A stretch of DNA of 21,443 nt from Eubacteriaceae bacterium (lineage in GTDB: Bacteria; Bacillota; Clostridia; Eubacteriales; Alkalibacteraceae). The position numbers and the translations under genes were made by a program. Positions 7,248 through 13,795 of the stretch are shown piece by piece; positions within the stretch are counted from its first letter, which is position 1; every line of letters begins with the position of its first letter. The stretch lies in assembly GCA_003446375.1 (NCBI GenBank), contig DMAW01000010.1, positions 1 to 21,443 of the forward strand, written 5' to 3'. The notes below the pieces were generated by a model. The model did no database searches. It was not told the origin of the DNA and worked only from the letters and a program-made list of their open reading frames with translations.

Positions 7248-7263
7248 TGAACAAAGTTTTTTT
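7236..7263 (+). terminator. Intrinsic terminator of the HydS-module operon
   Basis: CTTTGTTC (7236-7243) and GAACAAAG (7249-7256) form a perfect 8-bp stem with a 5-base loop, followed by seven T residues (7257-7263). The TGA stop of the upstream gene (7245-7247) lies in the loop. Confidence 0.88.
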
Positions 7264-7340
7264 AAATTAATATGCAATAATTACAACACAGGCGCCACGA
7301 AAAAGCATAAAATGTAATTGCGGTAAAAAGCAGGCGCTAA

Positions 7341-7385
7341 AAAATGTGATTTTTATATAAAGACAATAAAAATCGTTTACATTTT
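7341..7385. repeat. Interrupted inverted repeat upstream of rnf
   Basis: AAAATGT (7341-7347) plus GATTTTTAT (7348-7356) pair with ATAAAAATC (7366-7374) and ACATTTT (7379-7385), for 16 paired bases. There is a 9-base loop and one 4-base bulge, GTTT at 7375-7378. It is AT-rich and lies about 190 bases upstream of the likely rnf -10, so a DNA-level or upstream-regulator site is as likely as an RNA hairpin. Confidence 0.6.
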
Positions 7386-7565
7386 ATCATGCAAAAATGA
7401 GTAAAACGTATATTTTTAAAAAAAGTTAAGAAAATAGTCGTATTTGACAATAAATTATTAAAATATAGTTCGATTTGCTTTATTTATTCAAAGAATTGTA
7501 TTAGAATTAATGCAATCGGCTATTTACGACCGTCTTATTATTAACAAACAAAAGCCATGATTGTA

Positions 7566-7574
7566 TGGTATAAT
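7566..7574 (+). promoter_or_regulatory. Extended -10 promoter for rnfCDGEAB
   Basis: TGGTATAAT is a perfect extended -10. No -35 is recognisable at 16-18 bases (TTAACA at 7541 is 22 bases away), which fits extended -10 use or activator dependence. Transcription would start near 7581. The same ATGGTATAATG string occurs at the tRNA-fMet promoter in this window. A perfect inverted repeat ATTGTAT (7560-7566) and ATACAAT (7594-7600) flanks the core and could be an operator. Confidence 0.6.
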
Positions 7575-7628
7575 GTGAAAGTCGATAAACTGTATACAAT
7601 ATTCATATAATGCGAGGTGTTTAAAGAA

Positions 7629-8960
7629 ATGGACATTAAACATTCAACTTTTAAGGGAGGAATACATCCCCCTTACAGAAAAGAGTTGACAAAAGACAAG
7701 CCGTTAAAGCCGGTCAGTCCACCGGACACTGTAGTGATACCGATGTCATTGCATATCGGTGCTCCTTGTAACCCAATCGTTAAAAAAGGCGATTTGGTAA
7801 AAAAGGGACAAAAGATCGGTGAGGCCAGCGGATTTGTTTCTGCGCCGATTCATTCCAGTGTTTCAGGACAAGTTATGGCAGTTGAGCCAAGGCTGCACCC
7901 AAACGGACAAAAGGTCATGTCTGTAATCATCAAAAATGACATGGAGGAGACTTTGAGCGAAGAAGTCCAGCCAAAAGGCGATATGGATTCCCTGTCGCCT
8001 CAGGAAATCAAAGACGTAATTCTCAATGCGGGAATAGTAGGCTTGGGAGGAGCTACATTTCCTACCCATGTAAAGCTTTCGCCGCCACCGGATAAAAAAA
8101 TTGACTATGTTATCATCAATGCGGCTGAGTGCGAGCCTTATCTTACAACAGATGATCATCTTATGAGAGATTTTCCGGATAAGATCGTCTACGGCTTGAA
8201 GGCGATGATGAAAGTTTTGGGAGTACAAAAAGGATACATAGGTATTGAAGACAATAAGCCGGAAGCAATCGAAGCTATTTTCAATGCCATTGAGGACAAA
8301 AGTCAAATTGAAGTCTACTCACTTCATACAAAATATCCTCAAGGCTCGGAAAAACAGTTGATATCAGCTGTAACCGGAAGGGAGGTTCCGTCCGGAGCAT
8401 TGCCGATGGATGCAGGCGTAGTCGTCACCAATGTGGGAACGGCATATGCAGTTTGCGATGCAATAAAAACCGGGATGCCGTTGATTGAAAGAGTGGTAAC
8501 TGTCACAGGCAGCGCCATCAAGGATCCACAGACTCTTGTTGCTAAAATAGGAACATCGGTAAACCACTTGATTGAAGAATGCGGAGGTTTTTCCCAAGAT
8601 CCTGCAAAAGTAATAAACGGCGGTCCGATGATGGGCGTAGCTCAGTTTTCTACTGAAATACCTGTAATAAAAGCTACTTCCGGAATTTTATGCCTTAACA
8701 AGGCTGATGCACATATACCTGAACCGTCTCAGTGCATACGATGCGGCAAATGCGTAAGCGTATGTCCGGTTAAGCTGCTTCCGCTGTACCTTTCTGAATA
8801 TTCGATAAAAGGCGACTTTGAGAAATGTAAAAGCTACAATGCTCTTGATTGCGTCGAATGCGGCAGCTGTTCATTCATTTGTCCTGCAAAGAGAACCCTT
8901 GTATCGTCGATCAGAGTTGCTAAGCGGGAAATAATAGCCAGCAGCAGAAAAGGAAATTAG
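7629..8960 (+). CDS. rnfC: Rnf complex subunit RnfC
   Basis: Peripheral NADH-binding subunit of the Rnf ferredoxin:NAD+ oxidoreductase, which couples electron transfer to Na+ or H+ pumping. I start it at ATG 7629 (443 residues), where AGGTG at 7615-7619 is well spaced and the protein begins with the usual short tail before TFKGGIHPP. A GTG at 7617 would overlap that ribosome site. Order: the conserved N-terminal segment with a biotinyl-lipoyl-like fold (roughly 30-90), the Nuo51/FMN-type domain with GLGGATFPTHVK (138-149) and NAAECEPYL (164-172), an SLBB-like part, and two [4Fe-4S] sites (C369, C372, C375, C379; C408, C411, C414, C418). First gene of the six-gene operon. The next gene starts 15 bases later. 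Confidence 0.97.
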   Translation: MDIKHSTFKGGIHPPYRKELTKDKPLKPVSPPDTVVIPMSLHIGAPCNPIVKKGDLVKKGQKIGEASGFVSAPIHSSVSGQVMAVEPRLHPNGQKVMSVIIKNDMEETLSEEVQPKGDMDSLSPQEIKDVILNAGIVGLGGATFPTHVKLSPPPDKKIDYVIINAAECEPYLTTDDHLMRDFPDKIVYGLKAMMKVLGVQKGYIGIEDNKPEAIEAIFNAIEDKSQIEVYSLHTKYPQGSEKQLISAVTGREVPSGALPMDAGVVVTNVGTAYAVCDAIKTGMPLIERVVTVTGSAIKDPQTLVAKIGTSVNHLIEECGGFSQDPAKVINGGPMMGVAQFSTEIPVIKATSGILCLNKADAHIPEPSQCIRCGKCVSVCPVKLLPLYLSEYSIKGDFEKCKSYNALDCVECGSCSFICPAKRTLVSSIRVAKREIIASSRKGN

Positions 8961-8975
8961 GAGGGATAACTGATT

Positions 8976-9920
8976 ATGAACGAGCAACTTTTAACTGTAT
9001 CGTCCTCGCCCCATATCAGAGCTTCTCACTCCACGGGAACTATAATGAGGGACGTGGTAATAGCACTGGTGCCTGCATTTGCGGCGGGAATTATTTATTT
9101 TGGAATCAATACAGCAATAATAACTTTGATATGCATCGCTTCATGTGTTGCTACTGAAGCGGTTCTGCAAAAATACGTCATGAAAAGACAGGTTACCGTA
9201 ACTGATTGGAGCGCGGTAGTTACAGGGATATTGTTGGCTTTCAACATGCCTGTTTCAGCCCCGTGGTGGCTTGCTGTAATAGGATCGGTATTTGCAATTG
9301 GAATAGTCAAGCAATGTTTTGGAGGAATAGGTCAAAACTTTATAAACCCTGCATTGGCAGCAAGAGCATTCTTGTTGGCTTCATGGCCGACTAGGATGAC
9401 ATCTTCGGCATTTATCACTGATAGCGCAACTACGGCAACTCCTTTAGGCCTGCTTAAGGAAGGCGGAGAAGCTGCTGCAGCCTCACTGCCAAGCTATATG
9501 GACTTATTTATGGGTAATGTGGCCGGATCAATAGGAGAGGTGTCTGCTTTAGCGATACTGCTTGGAGGAGTATACCTCATAGTAAGGCAAGTGATCAGCT
9601 GGAGGATACCGGTAATATTTATCGGAACAGTAATGATACTTACTCTTGCAGCGGGACAAGATCCCCTGTATCATACCATGGCAGGGGGACTGATGCTTGG
9701 AGCTTTCTTTATGGCGACAGACTATTCATCATCTCCGGTTACCGTCAAGGGACAGATAATATATGCAGTAGGCTGCGGAGTGATTACCAGCGTCATAAGA
9801 CTTTGGGGAGGATACCCTGAAGGCGTTTCCTACTCAATATTGCTTATGAACGTTGCTACTCCTTTGATTGAGAGATACTCAATGCCTAGAATATATGGGG
9901 AGGTGAAAGGCGATGCGTGA
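8976..9920 (+). CDS. rnfD: Rnf complex subunit RnfD
   Basis: Membrane subunit of Rnf (RnfD/NqrB family) that carries covalent FMN in the ion-translocating core. The 314-residue protein has many hydrophobic helices (for example residues 27-45, 47-63, 96-112). The flavinylation site is the threonine before proline in SATTATPLG (T155), replacing the more usual SGAT. The FGGIGQNFINPALAARAF segment (115-132) is characteristic. ATG 8976 follows GGAGGG, which overlaps the rnfC stop region. The end overlaps rnfG by 8 bases. No defects seen. Confidence 0.96.
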   Translation: MNEQLLTVSSSPHIRASHSTGTIMRDVVIALVPAFAAGIIYFGINTAIITLICIASCVATEAVLQKYVMKRQVTVTDWSAVVTGILLAFNMPVSAPWWLAVIGSVFAIGIVKQCFGGIGQNFINPALAARAFLLASWPTRMTSSAFITDSATTATPLGLLKEGGEAAAASLPSYMDLFMGNVAGSIGEVSALAILLGGVYLIVRQVISWRIPVIFIGTVMILTLAAGQDPLYHTMAGGLMLGAFFMATDYSSSPVTVKGQIIYAVGCGVITSVIRLWGGYPEGVSYSILLMNVATPLIERYSMPRIYGEVKGDA

Positions 9921-10503
9921 GATAGGAAGACTATCATTAGTGCTTTTTATAATATCAGGTATAGCCGCGCTTCTTTTGGGAGCTACAAATTATGTGACCA
10001 AAGATGTTATTGCTGAACAGATAAGGCTTGAAAACGAACAGGCAAGAATGGAAGTACTAAGGGATGCTGAGGAATTTACTCAGATGGATCAAGCAGAAGT
10101 AAGTGCAGCTGCGCAAGCGCTAGGATTTGACAACGTTGAAGTGATAGAAGAAGTATATCAAGGGATTTCAGCAGGAGAAACAGTTGGGTATACATTCAAA
10201 TCCGTGCCTAGAGGCTACGGTGGAGAGATCACAGTCCTTACAGGCATATCTATTGATGGCACAGTTACAGGAATGAGAGTGGTCAGCCACACAGAAACAC
10301 CGGGTCTTGGAGCAAAAGCTACAGAAGAAGGTTTTATGGCTCAGTTTGAAGATCAATCGGCTGCATCGCCGCTGGAAGTCATAAAAAGCGGAACTCCGGG
10401 TCAAAACGAAGTCAGCGCAATTACAGGTGCTACCATAACTACCCAGGCTGTAGCTCAGGGAGTTAACTATTCAATAGAAATGTTCAACGAATTAAACAAG
10501 TAG
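9913..10503 (+). CDS. rnfG: Rnf complex subunit RnfG
   Basis: Membrane-anchored flavoprotein of Rnf with its FMN domain on the outer face. The 196-residue protein has one N-terminal membrane helix (residues 8-26) and an FMN-binding domain with TPGLGAK (129-135). The flavinylation motif TGATITT is at 171-177, so T174 is the likely phosphoester-linked FMN site. Flavinylation would need ApbE from elsewhere. GGAGGTGA upstream of ATG 9913 lies within the rnfD end, an 8-base overlap. 18 bases separate it from rnfE. Confidence 0.96.
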   Translation: MREIGRLSLVLFIISGIAALLLGATNYVTKDVIAEQIRLENEQARMEVLRDAEEFTQMDQAEVSAAAQALGFDNVEVIEEVYQGISAGETVGYTFKSVPRGYGGEITVLTGISIDGTVTGMRVVSHTETPGLGAKATEEGFMAQFEDQSAASPLEVIKSGTPGQNEVSAITGATITTQAVAQGVNYSIEMFNELNK

Positions 10504-10521
10504 GGTGGAGGTGCAATAATA

Positions 10522-11112
10522 ATGGATTTTGGCAAGAATTTATTTAATGGAATTATTCCCGAAAACCCAATTTTTAAATTGATGTTGGGACTATGTCCGA
10601 CGTTGGCGGTAACGACTGCCGCGATGAACGGTTTGGGAATGGGTTTGGCGACTACTGTAGTATTGATTGGATCAAATGTCGTAATAGCGCTTATAAAAGA
10701 TAAAATACCGGACAAGATTCGTATACCGGCGTTTATAGTAATTATAGCATCTTTTGTTACTATAGTCGGAATGCTTTTAAAAGCATATCTTCCGGATCTG
10801 GACAAAGCATTGGGAATCTTTATCCCTTTGATAGTTGTAAACTGTGTAATATTGGCGAGGGCAGAATCCTTTGCATCTAAAAACGATGTTTTAAATTCAC
10901 TGGCAGATGGAATAGGAATGGGCCTTGGTTTTACTCTTTCACTTACAATTTTAGGATCGATCAGGGAATTGTTTGGAGCGGGAAGCATCTTTGGAATCTC
11001 CGTATTTGGTGGAGGTTTTGAACCGGCGATAATGATGATATTGCCTCCAGGTGCATTTCTCACTTTAGGATTGTTGTTGGGACTTTTAAACAAAGTTTCG
11101 GCATCCAAGTAG
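10522..11112 (+). CDS. rnfE: Rnf complex subunit RnfE
   Basis: Integral membrane subunit (RnfE/NqrD family) of 196 residues with about six helices. Together with RnfA it forms the pseudo-symmetric membrane core. Cysteines in GLCPTLAVT (C25) and VVNCVILARAE (C108) are at the positions that, in the related Nqr and Rnf structures, hold an iron or [2Fe-2S] centre between the two subunits. GGAGGTG precedes ATG 10522. A 12-base gap leads to rnfA. Confidence 0.95.
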   Translation: MDFGKNLFNGIIPENPIFKLMLGLCPTLAVTTAAMNGLGMGLATTVVLIGSNVVIALIKDKIPDKIRIPAFIVIIASFVTIVGMLLKAYLPDLDKALGIFIPLIVVNCVILARAESFASKNDVLNSLADGIGMGLGFTLSLTILGSIRELFGAGSIFGISVFGGGFEPAIMMILPPGAFLTLGLLLGLLNKVSASK

Positions 11113-11124
11113 AGGAGGATAAAG

Positions 11125-11700
11125 ATGGTAGAGTTATTTATTATATTATTAAGTGCCATACTGGTTAACAACTTTGTTCTTTCGAGATTTTTGGGTATCT
11201 GCCCTTTTCTTGGAGTGTCAAAGCAGGTCGAAACAGCAGTGGGAATGGGTGCTGCGGTAACCTTCGTAATGGTATTGGCATCAGCCATAACATACGTGAT
11301 ACAGTATGCGGTATTGGAGCCTTTCGGTTTGGGATATCTTCAGACGATAGCATTCATATTGGTAATTGCTTCACTGGTACAGTTTGTGGAGATGGTAATT
11401 CAAAAATCAAGCCCCACCCTTTATCAGGCGCTGGGTGTTTATTTGCCGCTTATTACGACAAACTGTGCTGTATTGGGAGTAGCCATACTTAACATTCAGG
11501 AAGAATACAATTTTATAGAAACTTTATTCCACGGTTTTGGAGCCGCTGTCGGATTTACGCTGGCGATCGTGCTTTTTGCAGGAATCAGGGAAAGGCTTGT
11601 AGTTTCAGATGTTCCTAAGCCTTTAGAGGGATTTCCTATAGCACTTTTGACTGCCAGCCTAATGTCTATGGCGTTTCTGGGATTCCAGGGATTATTATAG
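11125..11700 (+). CDS. rnfA: Rnf complex subunit RnfA
   Basis: Integral membrane subunit (RnfA/NqrE family), 191 residues and about six helices, partner of RnfE. Conserved segments are ILVNNFVLSRFLGICPFLG (12-30, C26) and YLPLITTNCAVLG (106-118, C114), the predicted intramembrane iron-sulfur ligands. Start ATG 11125 has AGAGGAGG upstream and lies 12 bases after rnfE. It is 11 bases from rnfB. Confidence 0.96.
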   Translation: MVELFIILLSAILVNNFVLSRFLGICPFLGVSKQVETAVGMGAAVTFVMVLASAITYVIQYAVLEPFGLGYLQTIAFILVIASLVQFVEMVIQKSSPTLYQALGVYLPLITTNCAVLGVAILNIQEEYNFIETLFHGFGAAVGFTLAIVLFAGIRERLVVSDVPKPLEGFPIALLTASLMSMAFLGFQGLL

Positions 11701-11711
11701 GAGGTGCTTAG

Positions 11712-12539
11712 ATGACTGGCGAATTATTGACTCCTGTTTTTTGGCTCGGAATTTTAGGTTTGTTGTTTGGAGGCGGATTGGCTTATGCTTCCAAAGTATT
11801 TGCAGTTGAGGTAGATCCCAAGGCTCCTCTGCTTAAGGATGCATTGCCCGGAGCCAACTGTGGCGGATGCGGATATCCGGGTTGCGATGCCTTTGCCGTT
11901 GCATTGGCCGCAGGTGAAGCTCCGGTAAACGGCTGTCCTGTAGGAGGAGCCGAAACAGCAGAGAAGGTAGCAGATATACTGGGAGCATCTGCAGAAGCCG
12001 GAGAAAGAATGATAGCAAGGGTTATTTGCAATGGTACATTTGATAACGCGAAGGAAAGATCAAAATACTATGGAGTAATGGATTGCAGGGAAGCAAATAT
12101 AGCTTCAGGTGGCAGCAAAGGGTGCCAATACGGTTGCATGGGTCTTGGTACCTGTGAGAGGGTGTGCCCTTTCGATGCCATTCATGTAAAAGAAACAGGC
12201 GTTGCAGTTGTAGATCCCGAAAAATGCACAGCTTGCGGCAAATGTATAGATGCATGTCCAAAGATGGTGATAACATTGGTTCCTGCGTCTAAAGGGGTGC
12301 ATATTGATTGCAATTCAAAGGACAAGGGGAAAGATGTCAAGGCTAGTTGCAGCGTAGGGTGCATAGGTTGTCAAATCTGTGTGAAAAATTGTCCGGAAAA
12401 GACAATATCTTTTGCAAACAATCTTGCTAAAATCGAGTACGAAGGATGTACCGAGTGCCAGATATGCGTGCAGAAATGTCCTACAAAAGCTATTAGCGGG
12501 CAGCTTGAAAAACTTAAAGAATCGAAACAAGCCCAATAA
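11712..12539 (+). CDS. rnfB: Rnf complex subunit RnfB (long, multi-cluster type)
   Basis: Ferredoxin-oxidising electron-entry subunit. The 275 residues are longer than the roughly 190-residue proteobacterial form. Order: N-terminal membrane anchor (8-30), FeS domain (C50, C53, C58, C75), then four ferredoxin-like sites: C138/C142/C148/C152, C172/C175/C178/C182, C217/C220/C223/C227 and C246/C249/C252/C256. Four further cysteines (C106, C125, C200, C213) could hold a sixth cluster. This matches the cluster-rich RnfB of acetogens and clostridia. GGAGGTG precedes ATG 11712, and a strong terminator follows the stop. Confidence 0.97.
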   Translation: MTGELLTPVFWLGILGLLFGGGLAYASKVFAVEVDPKAPLLKDALPGANCGGCGYPGCDAFAVALAAGEAPVNGCPVGGAETAEKVADILGASAEAGERMIARVICNGTFDNAKERSKYYGVMDCREANIASGGSKGCQYGCMGLGTCERVCPFDAIHVKETGVAVVDPEKCTACGKCIDACPKMVITLVPASKGVHIDCNSKDKGKDVKASCSVGCIGCQICVKNCPEKTISFANNLAKIEYEGCTECQICVQKCPTKAISGQLEKLKESKQAQ

Positions 12540-12558
12540 ATTTATGAATACTAAAGAT

Positions 12559-12598
12559 AGGCGTTTGGATAATGATTGCATCCGGACGCCTGTTTTTT
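12559..12598 (+). terminator. Intrinsic terminator after rnfB
   Basis: AGGCGT-TT-GGAT (12559-12570) pairs with ATCC-GG-ACGCCT (12580-12591), giving 12 pairs with two G-U and a 9-base loop, followed by G and six T residues (12593-12598). It closes the rnf operon. Confidence 0.92.
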
Positions 12599-12632
12599 AT
12601 TGGATGTTTAGTATTGTATAAATATGGTTTAT

Positions 12633-12642
12633 TGTGTACAAT
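12633..12642. promoter_or_regulatory. Candidate operator TGTGTACAAT
   Basis: ATTGT-GT-ACAAT at 12631-12642 is a perfect short palindrome. Its right part, TGTGTACAAT, differs by one base from TGTATACAAT at 7591-7600 in the rnf leader. It lies just upstream of the DUF4321-maf promoter. It may be a shared regulator site, but chance is not excluded in AT-rich DNA. Confidence 0.3.
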
Positions 12643-12662
12643 GTATAATTTTATGACAAGTG

Positions 12663-12691
12663 TTTACACTCGATGGCATATCCTTTATAAT
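12663..12691 (+). promoter_or_regulatory. Sigma-A type promoter for DUF4321-maf
   Basis: TTTACA at 12663-12668 (5 of 6), a 17-base spacer, and perfect TATAAT at 12686-12691. Transcription would start near 12698, giving a short leader that contains AAAGGAG at 12711-12717. Confidence 0.85.
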
Positions 12692-12722
12692 ATATATAAT
12701 ATTCAGATGGAAAGGAGAAACT

Positions 12723-12983
12723 ATGAAAATCAGCTCAGGAAAATGGACTTTTTTATTCATAGTAGTTTTTTCCCTAGTTGCGGGGACGTTTATTGGAGAG
12801 CTTCTCGCCTCGTATTTTCCTGTTTTCGCAAAGGGATTTAATATCAGACTTTTCAACCAGGCTTCCGGTTCATGGCTAGTGGATTTGAATTTTTTAAAAT
12901 TTAATCTGGGATTAGTCTTAAAGCTGAATTTAGGCAGCATCATTTTTCTCATCTTAAGCTTTATTGTATTCTATAAAAAGTAA
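12723..12983 (+). CDS. DUF4321 family small membrane protein
   Basis: An 86-residue membrane protein with two hydrophobic helices (about residues 8-28 and 62-83) joined by a short non-cytoplasmic-looking loop. The FIGELLASYFPVFAKGF segment and the LNLGSIIFLILSF end match the DUF4321 pattern commonly found upstream of maf in Clostridia. I use ATG 12723, which has AAAGGAG 5 bases upstream. An open frame back to 12660 would run through the promoter. Function is unknown. It ends 13 bases before maf and shares its promoter. Confidence 0.85.
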   Translation: MKISSGKWTFLFIVVFSLVAGTFIGELLASYFPVFAKGFNIRLFNQASGSWLVDLNFLKFNLGLVLKLNLGSIIFLILSFIVFYKK

Positions 12984-12996
12984 AGGGGTTATGGAT

Positions 12997-13575
12997 ATGA
13001 AAAATATAATTTTGGCATCTACATCTACACGGAGAAAAGAGATCCTGGAAAATTTAGGTTTGGAATTTGAAGTTTTCAAAAGCGAAGTTGCAGAAAAAGT
13101 AGACAAATATCTGACCTTTGAAGAAAATGTTGAGAGGATAGCTTTGGAAAAGGCTCTGAAAGCTGCAGAAGAATTAAAAAATGAAGATTCATTGATTATT
13201 GCGGCTCACACCATGCTTATCCATGATACTTTAATTGGAATGCCTTCAACAGAGCAAGAAGCATTTGAAATACTTCAACAGCTCTCAGGAAAGGTTCATG
13301 AAATAATAACAGGTATATGCGTCTTTGACACAGGCGAAAATAGAGGTATGTTCACCAACAAAAAAACCAAGGTTAAATTCATGAGATTAAAAGACGATTT
13401 TATCAGAAGATATATCAATGAAGGGGAAACTTGGAAAAAAGCTGGGGCGTATTCTGTTCTTGGCAAGGGTGCATTGCTTATTGATGAGATCGAAGGTTGC
13501 TATACAAATGTCATGGGACTTCCTGTCAGCCTTTTGGGGGAGATGCTGGTGGAGTTTGATTTGAACATAATTTGA
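12997..13575 (+). CDS. maf: Maf-family protein with altered active site
   Basis: Maf proteins are nucleotide pyrophosphatases acting on dTTP, UTP, CTP and modified nucleotides. This 192-residue copy starts at ATG 12997, with AAAGGGG 8 bases upstream. ATG 12991 would be too close to that site. The fold is intact: ASTSTRRKEIL at residues 7-17 (usual SxSPRR), SEVAEK near 29-34, and EKALKAAEE with K52. Three usually invariant catalytic positions differ: the ADT aspartate is H71, the GKP lysine is M82, and the IQG glutamine is L155. A proline-to-threonine change sits in the first motif. The frame is clean, so this is not simple decay. It may be catalytically weak or have changed substrate. A second, canonical Maf elsewhere is possible. 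Confidence 0.85.
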   Translation: MKNIILASTSTRRKEILENLGLEFEVFKSEVAEKVDKYLTFEENVERIALEKALKAAEELKNEDSLIIAAHTMLIHDTLIGMPSTEQEAFEILQQLSGKVHEIITGICVFDTGENRGMFTNKKTKVKFMRLKDDFIRRYINEGETWKKAGAYSVLGKGALLIDEIEGCYTNVMGLPVSLLGEMLVEFDLNII

Positions 13576-13643
13576 TTTTGACCAAGCTGGAATAAGAAAC
13601 ATTTAGGGTATGTCAGAAATACATATTTAAAATAGAAACAAAG

Positions 13644-13671
13644 GGCCGCTTGAATAAGCGGCCTGTTTATG
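13644..13671 (+). terminator. Probable terminator after maf
   Basis: GGCCGCTT (13644-13651) and AAGCGGCC (13656-13663) form a perfect GC-rich 8-bp stem with loop GAAT, followed by TGTTTATG. The T tract is interrupted, so efficiency is uncertain. Confidence 0.7.
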
Positions 13672-13699
13672 TTGACGGATTCAATAGAGGTTTTAAAAT
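13672..13699 (+). promoter_or_regulatory. Promoter candidate for the mre operon
   Basis: TTGACG at 13672-13677 (5 of 6), a 16-base spacer, and TAAAAT at 13694-13699 (5 of 6). It begins right after the maf terminator. A separate TATAAT at 13740-13745 lacks a -35 but is nearer the gene and may be a second start point. Confidence 0.65.
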
Positions 13700-13795
13700 G
13701 TTTTTTTGTTTTTTAAGGCAGCTGCAAGCATAAATGTTGTATAATGGTTAAGACTTATTTTTGTGTGGTGTCATTTTGAAAGGAGAAAGAGTAAC

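Larger units (their letters stand above)
7264..7628. other. AT-rich non-coding leader region upstream of rnf
   Basis: About 365 bases without a plausible gene on either strand. It holds a long interrupted inverted repeat (7341-7385), an imperfect direct repeat (CAGGCGC at 7289 and 7331; AAAATGT-ATT-type at 7309 and 7341), an orphan TTGACA at 7444-7449 with no well-spaced -10, an extended -10 at 7566-7574, and a palindromic TGTATACA at 7591-7598. Composition is far richer in A and T than the flanking genes, as expected for a regulatory region. Confidence 0.6.

Noticed and set aside
7444..7472. Perfect TTGACA in the rnf upstream region as the main promoter
   Set aside because: The base run at the 17-base spacing is AGTTCG. 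The nearest TATA-like hexamer needs a 14-base spacer, which is too short.
7530..7547. Rex-type redox operator upstream of rnf
   Set aside because: TTAACAA is present at 7541-7547, but the partner half at the required spacing does not match TTGTTAA.
8339..8597. Short minus-strand frames inside rnfC and similar shadows in the other genes
   Set aside because: All lie wholly within well-supported plus-strand genes and have no independent start signals or domains.
10467..11288. Long minus-strand open frame (273 codons) opposite rnfE and rnfA
   Set aside because: It is the complement of two clear Rnf genes, has a proline/isoleucine-rich composition typical of a shadow frame, and lacks a ribosome site or recognisable domain.
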